Assembly (NCBI GenBank): GCA_914767715.1 | Contig: OU612067.1 | Location: 30,600,162-30,664,161 of the forward strand | Source of the DNA: Membranipora membranacea | Lineage: Eukaryota > Bryozoa > Gymnolaemata > Cheilostomatida > Membraniporidae | Length of the DNA: 64,000 nucleotides | Reading direction: 5' to 3' | Part shown: positions 1 through 41,400 of the stretch, piece after piece | How the letters are laid out: the number at the start of each line of letters is the position of its first letter | Numbering within the stretch: the first letter of the stretch is position 1 | The notes under the pieces: generated by a model | Database searches by the model: none | The model's input: the letters and a program-made list of their open reading frames with translations, nothing else | What the model was told of the DNA's origin: nothing | Program-made: the position numbers and the translations under genes

Positions 1-41
1 GATTCAAGAATATTTCATTTTATCATTGTTACGTCTTGTAG

Positions 42-30445
<30,404 letters not shown>

Positions 30446-32546
30446 CAGAAGTTTATTTTAAATTGATACTAGTAGCTATTATTTATCCTGACCCAATCAA
30501 ATGTAAAACACTCACTGACCTATATATTAGTCATAATAGAGGCTTTCTCTACCTCACAACCACACTTGAAGTTACCTCCCCTGACCTGAAGTTACCCTTA
30601 ATCCAAGTATAATAGTTATAGCTATGATGTCAAACTGAAATATTATAAATACTTTCCTGACATGTTTCGCAGGTTCTTTCTAGAACTTCGAAGATCAATA
30701 GAGATTTTTTAATTCTTCATTCTTGTTGTCATTTGGCAAGATCATTTTTATCTTTACTATTGTGTAATAGAATGTGAGACCTTTTCCCAAAAGTTGATAC
30801 TGTAGAGTTTTATCGAATAGGTTTGATAACATGAAAAATAGGTCAGTTTTTCCTGATTTCTATTGCTGAAGTTGTGTTTATTTTGTGTATGTCCTATTGC
30901 ACTGTTTGGATTATGCATTCTTTGTTTGAAGAAAATACACCACCTGTTCTTGATCTGATCAAAGTCTACTGTTGAATTCGCTTTGATGAGACATGCTCTG
31001 AATGAGGATGGAAGCGCTACTGAAATTTGCCCGGTATCAATTATACATGTCAATATGCCAATCATCGAAAACTATCTGTACCACTCAAAATTTAATTGAG
31101 GCAGGGTGAACACTGAACATAGTTTAGAGAATATCCTTTGATGTATGGGAAGAGGCACACAGCACAGTTACAATGAGTCTGTATTACCATTGGAATTTAT
31201 ACGAAGATTTTGCAGCCCTCCTTCCCTACTATTTACATGCTTACGTTGGATGTGTTATACTCCATTCCATTAACTTGTAACTATGTGAAAAATAATGCTC
31301 CATCAGCCGGATACAAAGCCACGACTACTGCAGCAGCAGCAGCTGCAATGGTCTGAATTGACTACTCGAAACAATAGCAAATCTAGCAAACATTTTCTCA
31401 GTTTGAAACCAAACCAAGTTGATGCTCTTGTTGGTCCAACACCTCATTGTTTTCCCCATTTATTAACACGCAAACTGTGTTGACTTTTCACCTTAATAGG
31501 CTTGCTTCAGAAACTTTTAAACTTTAAACTTGACCACTCAAAATGATTCTGCTCTTACTTGCTAGCCTCTTTGAGGAGTATAACAAGTATATTCCAATTT
31601 GCATTCATTTGGAGTTTTCCCCCTTACCGATAGAGCGACAACAACCAGAATATGGACAGACTTGATCAAACTTGATCTCGTGTAGGGGTGGGCTAAGCAT
31701 TTTATAAAGCATCCTATCTTTTATGAAAAAAATATGCATTTCATTACGCTAGCTAGACATAACGTGAAATAGATAGTTGCCCTGGTGAGTATTTAACTGC
31801 TAATAGGCTTATTTTGTTTCGGAAAAAAATGAGCTACACTGAGTGAATGCAGACAGAAACCCTATAACGGAAATTCTCCGAAAAGCCAAATAATCACATC
31901 AATCAACACTAAATGGAAGTAATACCTGCCAATTTTAGACGTTATCATGTTCCTAGGCTACTTAAAATTACGAAACCACATGCAGTGTTTATAATTATCG
32001 CAGCTATAATTTGCTAGAGCATGTGACTAAGCGACCAGCTTGATATGTTATGGAATTCCCTTTGCCATGACACTCGGGCCCTTTTTTGGCTTTCCATCGG
32101 ATATCAACATTCAATGAACAAATATCCAAAGAGAGGTCAGTGACTTGCTACACCAAGCATCACTAAATAGATTTATTAAGACAGTGAAATGTTTATTTCG
32201 AATCACCACTTGTTGAAGGGACACCAGATGGATAGAGGGTTAGGAGTCTCTTGCTCAGGTTAGTATCATACCGTTTCTGCTTAATATTCTTCAATATTTA
32301 ATTGAACTCATGAGCTAGATCTTAAATCCACATATTTTATATTGATATTGCACATTTCTGTGCATGTTTGATCTGCAGAATACCATATAATTGTGCACTG
32401 CAATTGAAAAAAATAACTTTCTTTATTCCCAGGAGAATCAGTCTGATGTCCAACAAAAATCATTTTAGACATAGGCGTCAAGAAAAGTTTTATTAGATGC
32501 GAACATAAATCTATGCAGAAAAATACTGTGTTATTGCTTGTTTCAG
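30446..32546 (+). other. Intergenic region after PMCA
   Basis: 2.1 kb of AT-rich sequence, presumably PMCA 3' UTR then spacer. A short open frame with a CAG run (31295-31483) has a poor acceptor and is not called. Confidence 0.5.
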
Positions 32547-32613
32547 TTACATACCAGTGAGATGATGCTGTTGAGAGCTTTGTTAGCTATTATTGTTGTC
32601 ATCGGCACTAATG
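32547..32613 (+). CDS. Two-repeat secreted protein, exon 1 (signal peptide)
   Basis: A TTGTTTCAG acceptor at 32546 suggests an upstream 5' UTR exon. Two Met codons in a row at 32562 and 32565 precede the hydrophobic signal; donor GTAAGG, phase 1. Confidence 0.8.
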
Positions 32614-32632
32614 GTAAGGAATATATATTATA

Positions 32633-32668
<36 letters not shown>

Positions 32669-35502
32669 AGAAGTAAATAATATTGTGTAGTCTGTAGTTG
32701 GGCTAGTTTATGAGTTACCTATTGATTACTAGCATGAATCTCTACCAGCTATCTAGGAATTTGTATAAATACATTAGGTTGAATCATTTTAGCTAGCCAT
32801 CTGACTATTTCAAAACCTTTATCCCGCAAATACTTGACTCATAGAGGTTAGGTCATCAATGATGATCATACTGCCATTATTCGTCAACTTCATATTCATG
32901 ATTAATTAATTGAGTCTGAAGTTACCTAAAGAAATGAACCATCCTCGGTGCTCAGTTTTTTGGCCTCAACAAATATTCATGCATTTGGAAGAGTAATAGT
33001 AAATATTAGTTGCTAAGGCGACTAAAAGTTAGTAGAATAGATATAATAGTCAGTTATGATTAAAGGTTGATTAAAATCAGATGTCTTATTATTCGCCACA
33101 TCCCAAAGCATGGGTGAAATTGTAGTGCCTTATCGGCTAGGCCGTAATATCTGTGCCAGGTTGCTCTTTGTTTGCAGGCAGGTCGGAGCACACTTGGGGG
33201 CCAACCATACCCCAGTAGTCGATGGATTGCAATGAGATTCGAACCCACGACCTTCAACATTTGCATGCTAGAGGAACGGCACTCTAACCAACTGAGCCAC
33301 CTCCTACTCTTAATATGCTGTGATTCTTTTGTTCAATAGCCCAATATCTGAAAACGAGAAGTCAGGCTAGGAATGATGGTACCGCTGAACTTGTTGTTGA
33401 GGTTGATCATATGAATAACGGATATGCTGACAAGGCCAGCTGGACGTTACCTAATGGTGTAACTTTACAACCAGGACAGTCTAGTGATGGATACACCGCC
33501 ACACATCAGATGGTAATATTAGCCAATATTGGGCGTTCAAATGATATTGAATGTGGAATATGGGAAACTGAAAACAGCAGCTGATTACTATTATACCACT
33601 GTTGCCAAAAATTAATTTGCTAGCAAACATTAGTCAGAAGAAATCTATCCAAGTACCAATCTAGCTTATATTTTATGTCTTTTTTAGTACTTGGGAGGCA
33701 GGACCAGCCAATACAAACTACATGTTAGTAAGTCTGCTACATCATTTGGTAGTCTGCAGTTTAAGGTAGCGAGCTCAGGGCAGTACGGCCGACCTGGATG
33801 GGAGGCTACCGCCAGCTTCACCCTCCACAAACCAGGTGAGAAATCCGCCTTGTTATATATATAAATACATGATATATCTATATTGTATGTTTATCTAATT
33901 GTTAGATAAGTTCAAGCACTTGTTTTTAAACATTTGGTGAAGAAAAGTATGTATTTGAGGGTACACAATTAACAATGCTGTAACTGTTTCTTATTAAAAT
34001 ATGTAGACTAAGGAAACGTGCTGACTCATTCACACATAAAATCTTGATCCAAATGAGGATCTTGTTACTTTCTAAAATTAAAGCACTATAAAACTTGATT
34101 GAATAAAATAACAATTGTCAGTGCTCTGCCATTCTGATTTGACTTTTTGACTTTTTTTTTTACTTTTGATGTATTGTGCATAACAATATCTCCGAGGAGA
34201 CAAAACTGAATGCATAACAGCTGGTTAAGATGGTTACTAAAAAATGACAATTATTTACTCTCTATAAATGAAACCATTATTGTAATATGTCATGAAGTAG
34301 TTAAAAAAGCTATTAGACCGTTTAGCAGTACGGCATTGGATAGGGCGGAATGTTTGGCTGGCCCGAGAGGATGTCCTGGTTGCAGATTTAAAAATCAGTC
34401 TGTGGTAGTGTGGATGAGACTTGCTACCCATTATTTTTGTAAAATGAGAAAAGTTTGCTATTCAGGTTATCTGTAAAAATAGAATCGAAAGTACGCCGTT
34501 CAAGTATCACAAATGAAGTTACCATGTAATTAAATTGTGTGATATGTTGCGGGAAAAACCGGTGTGTTTGAACAGCGTAGGTGTCTCTTGCATACCCAAG
34601 CACTTCAGAGGACAAGAAACCTCTATAAATAGTATTGGCGGTATCATGTCCTCATCTCTGTATCATTCTGTTACTCTGCAAACAGGTTAATATTTTCTCT
34701 GAGCCCCCCCCCCCCCGCACCACACCAAAAACTACTCACCCTCAATAAATTGTCGAAGCAATGGTCAAGGGAATGTCATGTACTATCTTGTGTCGAGGTC
34801 TCATCCTTTTGGCATTTGAATCAAATGGCAATATCAATTGTACTGGCTGCATACTGTTGATAAAATTAGCAGTTAAATTTTGTTGCCAAGCTTTTTATTG
34901 CTGTAACTATTTCTTCTATATCCTAGCTACGAGACCCACACTGAGTGGTGAGATCAAAGTAACACATAGATCTACAGGCAGCTGGCCGAGTATTCAGTAT
35001 GTTCAGGAGGCGGAGTTTAAGATCACAGTAAAGGGAGGCGACCCCAAACCAGATAAATATGAGTGGACACTTCCGTGGGGTAACAAGATAGTCCCAGGTC
35101 AGAGATCAGGAGATTACTACGCCAAACATCAGACTGTAAGCGTCTCACTCCGAATTTTGTTTCAATACTATTACCTTAGTCTTAATTCTATTGCCTAAAC
35201 GTTAAACAGGATAAATATTAGCGGCTTTTAGGTACTAATAATGAAGATATAACCATGTTAAAACATTTCAGTCTGCATCAATTATCATCACCCTTTGAAA
35301 GAGGCATGTTAGAGAATATAATTAATATGTCATGTCAGTCTGTGCTTGCTGAGTAGACTCTAAGCCAATCACTTTCTATTTTCAGACTAATATGGACGGT
35401 TCTCAGACTTTCATTCTTCAGATCACAAACAACGCACAGTACAGCCACATTCACTTCACTGCTTCTAATGGAGCGGCTTACAGCGTTTCTGCACACAGCT
35501 AA
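32562..35502 (+). CDS. Secreted protein of two tandem cysteine-free repeats, family unknown
   Basis: Five exons (32562-32613, 33340-33512, 33688-33835, 34927-35135, 35386-35502) join in phase to 232 residues. Residues 1-18 (MMLLRALLAIIVVIGTNG) are a good signal peptide; no other membrane segment. The rest is two repeats of about 100 residues sharing WTLP-x-G, PGQ-x-S, Y-x-A-x-HQ and then SQ-x-(K/F)-x-L followed by beta-like strands. No cysteines in the repeats. Each repeat is encoded by two exons with an intron at the same place (after HQM and HQT, phase 0) and phase-1 introns at its borders, which shows duplication of a module. An Ig- or carbohydrate-binding-like beta sandwich is possible, but I recognise no family. 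Confidence 0.85.
32621..32665 (+). repeat. (TA)n microsatellite
   Basis: Near-pure TA dinucleotides in the first intron of the two-repeat secreted gene. Confidence 0.9.
33080..33308 (-). mobile_element. tRNA-derived SINE, - strand
   Basis: On the - strand an A box TGGCTCAGTTGG (33299-33288) and B box GGGTTCGAATCTC (33246-33234) are spaced as in a tRNA gene. The head lacks a clean acceptor stem and runs into an unrelated body, so it is a SINE rather than a functional tRNA. The body end near 33080 is approximate. Confidence 0.75.
33340..33512 (+). CDS. Two-repeat secreted protein, exon 2 (repeat 1, first half)
   Basis: Acceptor TTCAATAG, donor GTAATA. Contains ASWTLPNG, LQPGQSSDGYTATHQM. Phase 1 in, phase 0 out. 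Confidence 0.85.
33688..33835 (+). CDS. Two-repeat secreted protein, exon 3 (repeat 1, second half)
   Basis: Acceptor TTTTTTAG, donor GTGAGA. Contains RTSQYKLHVSKSATS and SLQFKVASSG. Phase 0 in, phase 1 out. Confidence 0.85.
34704..34716 (+). repeat. Poly-C run of 13
   Basis: Homopolymer in intron 3 of the two-repeat secreted gene. Confidence 0.9.
34927..35135 (+). CDS. Two-repeat secreted protein, exon 4 (repeat 2, first half)
   Basis: Acceptor ATATCCTAG, donor GTAAGC. Contains YEWTLPWGNKIVPGQRSG and AKHQT, the counterpart of exon 2 with the same phases. Confidence 0.87.
35386..35502 (+). CDS. Two-repeat secreted protein, exon 5 (repeat 2, second half, stop)
   Basis: Acceptor TTTTCAG; DGSQTFILQITNN and HIHFTASNG, counterpart of exon 3; stop TAA at 35500-35502. 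Confidence 0.87.
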   Translation, partial: TNMDGSQTFILQITNNAQYSHIHFTASNGAAYSVSAHS

Positions 35503-35671
35503 TCACTTATCTCATACTTACAGCAAACGGTCACATGAGTCGTAACCTTTAACCCGGTGTTTTAGCTTTATACTGATTCCCTTTATATTTGCTTCTAATG
35601 TATAACAACTGTGGTGGCTCTCTAGTCTAATATAATGTTTTTTATTGCTCTTTTTCAACATACTTGTGCAA

Positions 35672-35677
35672 AATAAA
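35672..35677 (+). terminator. Polyadenylation signal of the two-repeat secreted gene
   Basis: AATAAA 170 nt past the stop, followed by an A-rich run. Confidence 0.55.
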
Positions 35678-36693
35678 AAAAAATTGAAGCTACTGCAATC
35701 AACGTTGAATATTTCACCGAATGATGTAAGGGACACTCATCATTAATACAATACAAGCGCTAGTATCGATATTGAAATTTATGACCCAAACATTTATTAT
35801 AACATGATGAAACAGATGGCAGCCTAGCTGGCCCCATTTTCATCTTAGGCATGCTATTCAAGTAATTGACTGCTGTCTATGAACTGAGAAACTTATGTCA
35901 GCAAAACTCCTGACATTAAAAAAACACCACGTGTTGGAAGTTTTTACAACATTCTTTGTTTCAAAAAGTCTTCATCAGCTAATATGACAAAGTTTTAACA
36001 TACACTAAATTTGGAGTGTAATGCGATAGAAAATATATAATCAACTCCCTATTTCTATTTAGCTTTGGTATTAAATTGGGAGATCACAGATTGTCTCCCA
36101 CTTGACAAAAAGGAGACAACTGCCTAAAAATTACATTTGCCCAATAAATAAAAGCGTTCCAGACTCCAGTTTTTGATGCAGCTGATTTCAATCACATGGA
36201 CCAAAGAAACATTGAAATTTGACGGCATTTATAGGGCTGATAACTAGTTTTAACTAACCCTGCTGACTCAGTGTATCATCCTTCAGCCGTTCCCAACAGG
36301 GGACACAATCCTGACATGTTTTACCATAGAGTTATTATATGTAATAACTCTATTTTTTTTACTATAGAACTTAGTTACCCTGGATCACCATCCCATCATA
36401 ATCACACATCGTACTCTACTTCATAAAATCATGTTAGCAATTGGTGATTAGCGAACACAGCGGACCGATGAAAATGTCAATTAAATGCAAATCGAATAGC
36501 TCGGAAATAATTTGAGAAACAAATCTTATTATTTGTGTTTACTTGAGTTAGAATTTGGTAAACTAGAGCCATCCCCATCAGCCATATTTTGCGTGGCCTA
36601 ATTGTTATTTGAGCTGAAATTATAACGATTAGTGCATGGAAGAGAAAATTTCTTAAAATCAATCAATTTTTTTTTTTCTATGCACTAGGTCTT

Positions 36694-36992
36694 ATTTGAC
36701 CGCCCTATTTAACGGGCCCCTTTAAGCTCGGGTGGCTTGTGTGGGGTAGTACCCTAAACCCTTGCCCGCCGTTGCCGGCTACTCTTTTTTCGAAGAGGCA
36801 GAGGGGGATCTTTATACTGCATGCAAGCACACAGTAGACCTCCTGTATTTATGGTCCTGATCCGAACAGACCTGGCTAGGATGAATGGCTTGCCAGTGCC
36901 AAATCAGAAATGACAGCCGGCGCCGGGAATCGAACCTGGATCATAAGATCACAAGTCCATACCCTTAACCGTCAGACCACTCCTGACTCTAG
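36694..36992 (-). mobile_element. tRNA-derived SINE, - strand, second family
   Basis: On the - strand an A-box-like stretch (AGTGGTCTGACGGTTAAGG, 36981-36963) and a B box CCAGGTTCGATTCCC (36939-36925) head a GC-richer body of about 210 bp. Sequence differs from the SINE at 33080-33308, so it is a different family. Left border approximate. Confidence 0.75.
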
Positions 36993-38228
36993 CCTCCCAT
37001 TTCTTTTACCACAAAGGGGGGGGGGGGAGGGAGCTATATGTAATTATGACCACACGGACATGGACTCCTCATTTTCTTAAATCATAGATACTATTGCTGC
37101 ATGTGTTCATATTTTGAGCGCTGGGTGCTGGAATTGTATAGAGTTGCTATACTGCAATAAACAATTTTTTTTATAAATAATGGTCAAAGCACATGACATA
37201 AAACCCAACAAAGGACAAAGACAAAGAAAAGGTCACAGCCTATAATGAAAAGGTCACAGTCTAAAGAGACGCATGCTCAGACCATTCAAATACATTTCTA
37301 ATACCTTAGCAGCTCAGAAAATCTGAGAATATGAGTTTTTTTTGCTAATAATGTAAATACTTTTCGATGCCGAAAACAAACAAACAAACATTGATGAACT
37401 CCTGAATCGATTAGGAAAGGTTAATCAGGCAAATCCCTATTAGTAGGAATTTGTTGATATCATGAGACATGGGGAATGTATTTGAATATTGATTAGTGTT
37501 TACATCCATCTAATATTCCTTATATGGAATTATGAAATGTTGTTTGTGGTCAGATTCGTATTGTTTCCCAGATGCTGCCTATAGTCTAAACTCTAAACTT
37601 TCATGCTTTACAACCAATCAATTCTCATATCAACATCTAATGAGAACCTTTTCTCAGGAATGATGATTTACCCTGCTTTATTTTCTGACAGCAGTTCATA
37701 ATCATCTGTCAACACACTATGAGCTTGTGAGATTTTAGTTTGATTAGACATTCCAATAACACTTCTTTGTTTCTTACTAAATAAAAGATTGTATTATCAA
37801 TAAAAATTAAATACCAGTCACCATAATCATAATTTAATTTCAGGGTGATCGTTCAAATTCACACCGCTAAAACTTGATATGCTGTTTACAGTGACCAATC
37901 ACATCATTACTTTTTGATGGAGACAAACTGTGATTTAGTTTCCAGGCGTGTCATTTTGTGCCCAAATTTCACTTTTTTTGGCCAACACCAGGAAGTTGTC
38001 AGCTTGTTTTTTGCCTGATTGTCAGCCTGTCATCTGATTGATGTGATGTGAACTTCTTGGATCAAATCTAACCTTTAGACCTACATAAGAAGAGAATTTT
38101 AAATATTGCTACCATTCCCTGCTGCGAGATTTTATCGAAGAGTGGCAACATTGCATATCGATTTACCAATTTTTCGAATCCTAAAACCTGACAATTGAGC
38201 ATATCGTCGCTCAAATTAAGTTTCAACC

Positions 38229-38408
38229 ATGACGAGTTTGTCCCTGACATGTCTGGTATTAGTGGTGTTTCTGTCTTCTCTGGTGTCGTCTGGAAGTATA
38301 GGAGGTAGGAGAGAAGATATAACCATACATGCTGATGGTGGGTATGATTTCCTTCTGGCGATACACAAAGACGTCCCTGAGGATCAAGAGCTCATCAATA
38401 AATTACAG
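38229..38408 (+). CDS. CLCA: CLCA exon 1: signal peptide and start of CLCA_N
   Basis: ATG at 38229 begins a hydrophobic signal (SLTCLVLVVFLSSLVSSG). Then ITIHADGGYDFLLAIHKDVP, matching the first strand of CLCA_N. Donor GTAAGG, phase 0. Confidence 0.88.
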
Positions 38409-41400
38409 GTAAGGTCACTTTGAATTTTAATTTCCTCATTGTAACATTTTTATTTGTATTGTATTGGTGTTCATGGTATGGTCTTGATTTGTAAGTGCAT
38501 TGATAGCTCTTAAATCATCTGACAGCATCGCCTTTAAGGTCATGCCTCGCCTAGGATACTAACTTGAGAACTACTGGTCCGATTTCCTTGATTTTTCATT
38601 CTAATTGAAGCTATTCCTTGTTTAGCAATTTCCAAACCCTCAATTGTCTTTAATTTAATTTCTTATGTATGTGATGGCAATTTATGAAATTTAAGCCACC
38701 GCTGCCCATGCAAAAGAATAGGAGCTGTCAATAACTGGGAGCATCTGGCTCAGACGCCTCACAACCGTTTATCGTATCAAGCCAGGTTTGGCAGCGCAAA
38801 GTAGTCCCAATAAAATTAATTCGTGATAATTAACCCTAGGAACAAGCCTTGACATGAATTTCAAAATCTAGAGAAGGAAAGTTCTATAATAACAGACATG
38901 AATTAATAAGCCAGCTTGTGAACTGTTGTAAAATGCACCAAAATGACTGGATTTTAGAGACTTATATTACTACGCCAAATCTGGTGAAGAAATATATCAG
39001 GCAAAAAACCATGAATGGTTGGATTTTCCTCTGTATTCATGAGGCATTTATTTCAATTCGAGTAGAGATTTTGATATGGAACTTGGGAATATACAAAAAG
39101 GATATGTTTGTAGGGATTTTCCATGCAATTGTTCACTCAATATATATTTCATTTGAAGATAGCCTGGCAAAAAGAATATTGAGTTTACAGCCTGCCTCTG
39201 GAAAACTGCATGATGGGCATTCTTATTATACCCCTTCTCCAACACGAAAATTTTATTTGGTTCAAAATAAATGCGTAGTGCCCTCACCAAGGCTTTGGAG
39301 GATGCCCCTAGCAAGAAAAATAATGCGGTCTCAGTACTGTTTTCACATATTTATACTTCTCGTTTTGTACAGCAAAGGGGCATTTTAGTCAAAAATTTGA
39401 TTAGTTTAGGAGTAAGATAATTCAAAATTTCCAACTGGCACATCAATTTTGTTTCATCAATATTGGTCAGCACTGGGCTAGTGAGGGCACTAGGGTAATC
39501 ACATTTCTCCACCTTTGACAGCAATTGACACAGCTCACTTTCTTTATAGCATTGTCAACACTTATGGTTTAGCTATCAGTATGTGAATTTGAATGCCGAT
39601 TTTTTTCAAGTCAAATCAAGCATTGAACACTATTGTTGTTATGGCTGGATGATATAAGGGTAGTATTTATGTATTAACTGCATTTCTTGCTCCAAGAACT
39701 TGCAATGTCTTTCAATATGGATGTTAGTGACAAGAGGTTTTGACATGCTGCTGAAATTCAATGACGCGTCGTGACGTCACGTCATGGAGTAACGTCGCCA
39801 AACTTTGGGTTTAGACTTCTTTGATCATGTGGATTGAGAAACCCCAAAAAAAATTTTGGCGAGGCATGAAACACTTAAAATATGTTAATTTGTGTAAGAG
39901 TTGCCTTCTTCTTTTCAATGATATGATAACTGCAGCGAAACATTAGATAGTTTTAGCGTTCAAATTAGCAATTAGGATGTCCATGGAACTTCAGCGTTTG
40001 AAGCAGTTGCTAAAACATTTTCTAGCTTATTACTGTAAATATGGCAGAAATCATTGGCTGCAAAAGTATAATGAAGTAGTATATTTGGGATTAGCATGAA
40101 GGAATTTGAGCTATTTTTGCATGCTCGGATTAAATATTTTGCTACATTGGCACAGTGTCCAGTGTGTCTCATATCACTATTCCCAAGTGCCATGACACCA
40201 CTCAGTGAATATTCAGTGTAATGCCAAATGCCACCTGTCAGTACTCACAATTTTCAGAAGTGTGTTATAACTGTTAATGCCGTTTGCTACTTAGACTGCA
40301 ATTTTTTGGAATTCTGCAAACACCTAGGCAGCTACACGGGTGGCATTCGCATATAAACCAAATCTTTTAAATAGCCACAAAAATGAAAATTTAAATACGC
40401 TAGAAAATATGTTGACCAGATTTTATTTGTTTGTGTTGAGTTTTTAACCTTGGTAGCCAGGTTAATCATCATCTTCTGGTCATATCTGATGAATCAAAGT
40501 GCATCGAAAACAAGATCAAAATACAGTTATTGATGGAATTTGTATGAGTTAGGCATCAAATAAATTTGTAAATCCTGCTAAACATTGCAATGTCATCCAG
40601 ACAGCTGACAGTGACGAGGTATGAGAAACGCATTAAGTCTTCACTTTCTTTGCCAGTAATCTGACTTTATAATGGCAGCTGTCAAGGATTTGCTTGATAC
40701 CAAAAATATGCGTATCTGACCGAAGCACAACTTCGAAGACCTTGCATCAATGTTCCTACACAGCATAATTTACGAGGAAGTTATTGTCATCTTTTATTTA
40801 TGTCACAAGAGATACTGCATATCAATTAAGTTATCCAGCAAAACAGATCGTTGTGCCAAGAATTTGACTTCTTGCTTCCGTCTACAATTCCAAGGATCTG
40901 CAACTAGTGTGCTGTTTTACCCTGATTATCCTTTGTGGCTGGCTTTATCTGTTACCCTGAAGCCTTGCTCACTCCTCTTTGAGCATAAAGTTAATAATAA
41001 GGAGGAAAACATACAATCCGTTGAATGGTCCAGTCGTGTGTTGAGTTCATCTGTCACATTCTGATGGATGAATGCTTTCTAATTTTTGTAAACAAAAACA
41101 AATTTGAAATTTGAACTCAAGTCCAGGAAACCAAGTCTGGCAAAAACAATATCCAGAACGCTGACAGGTCATGCAGAATTCTGGTCAATGGAGATAATAA
41201 TGTTTTGAAGATGAGGGATAAGAAAAGGGCCAACACTTAGTGGTTAAAATAATCTTTTTGTTTTCTTGTCTATAGCTATATGTAATAATTTCAGAAAATC
41301 TGCTATATTTAATCGAATTCTAATCTGATGCACGAATATAAATACATTGCAACAGCCGGCCAGATGTTGAGTAAAATTCACTGAGACCTTCTGAAGTGAT

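Larger units (their letters stand above)
35503..38228 (+). other. Intergenic region between the two-repeat gene and CLCA
   Basis: 2.7 kb. Holds a 3' UTR, a SINE at about 36694-36992, a 12-G run at 37016-37027 and the unseen CLCA promoter; no gene supported. Confidence 0.55.

Noticed and set aside
31295-31483. Possible fourth PMCA terminal exon with a CAG run
   Set aside because: The CATCAG acceptor lacks a pyrimidine tract and the translation has no calmodulin-binding pattern; phase alone is not enough.
33230-33307. A functional tRNA gene
   Set aside because: A and B boxes are present but the acceptor stem does not pair and a SINE-like body follows.
38918-39388. 156-codon open frame in CLCA intron 1
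   Set aside because: Longest unexplained + strand frame there, but no domain content, no flanking splice sites in phase and no start context; it lies wholly in an intron.
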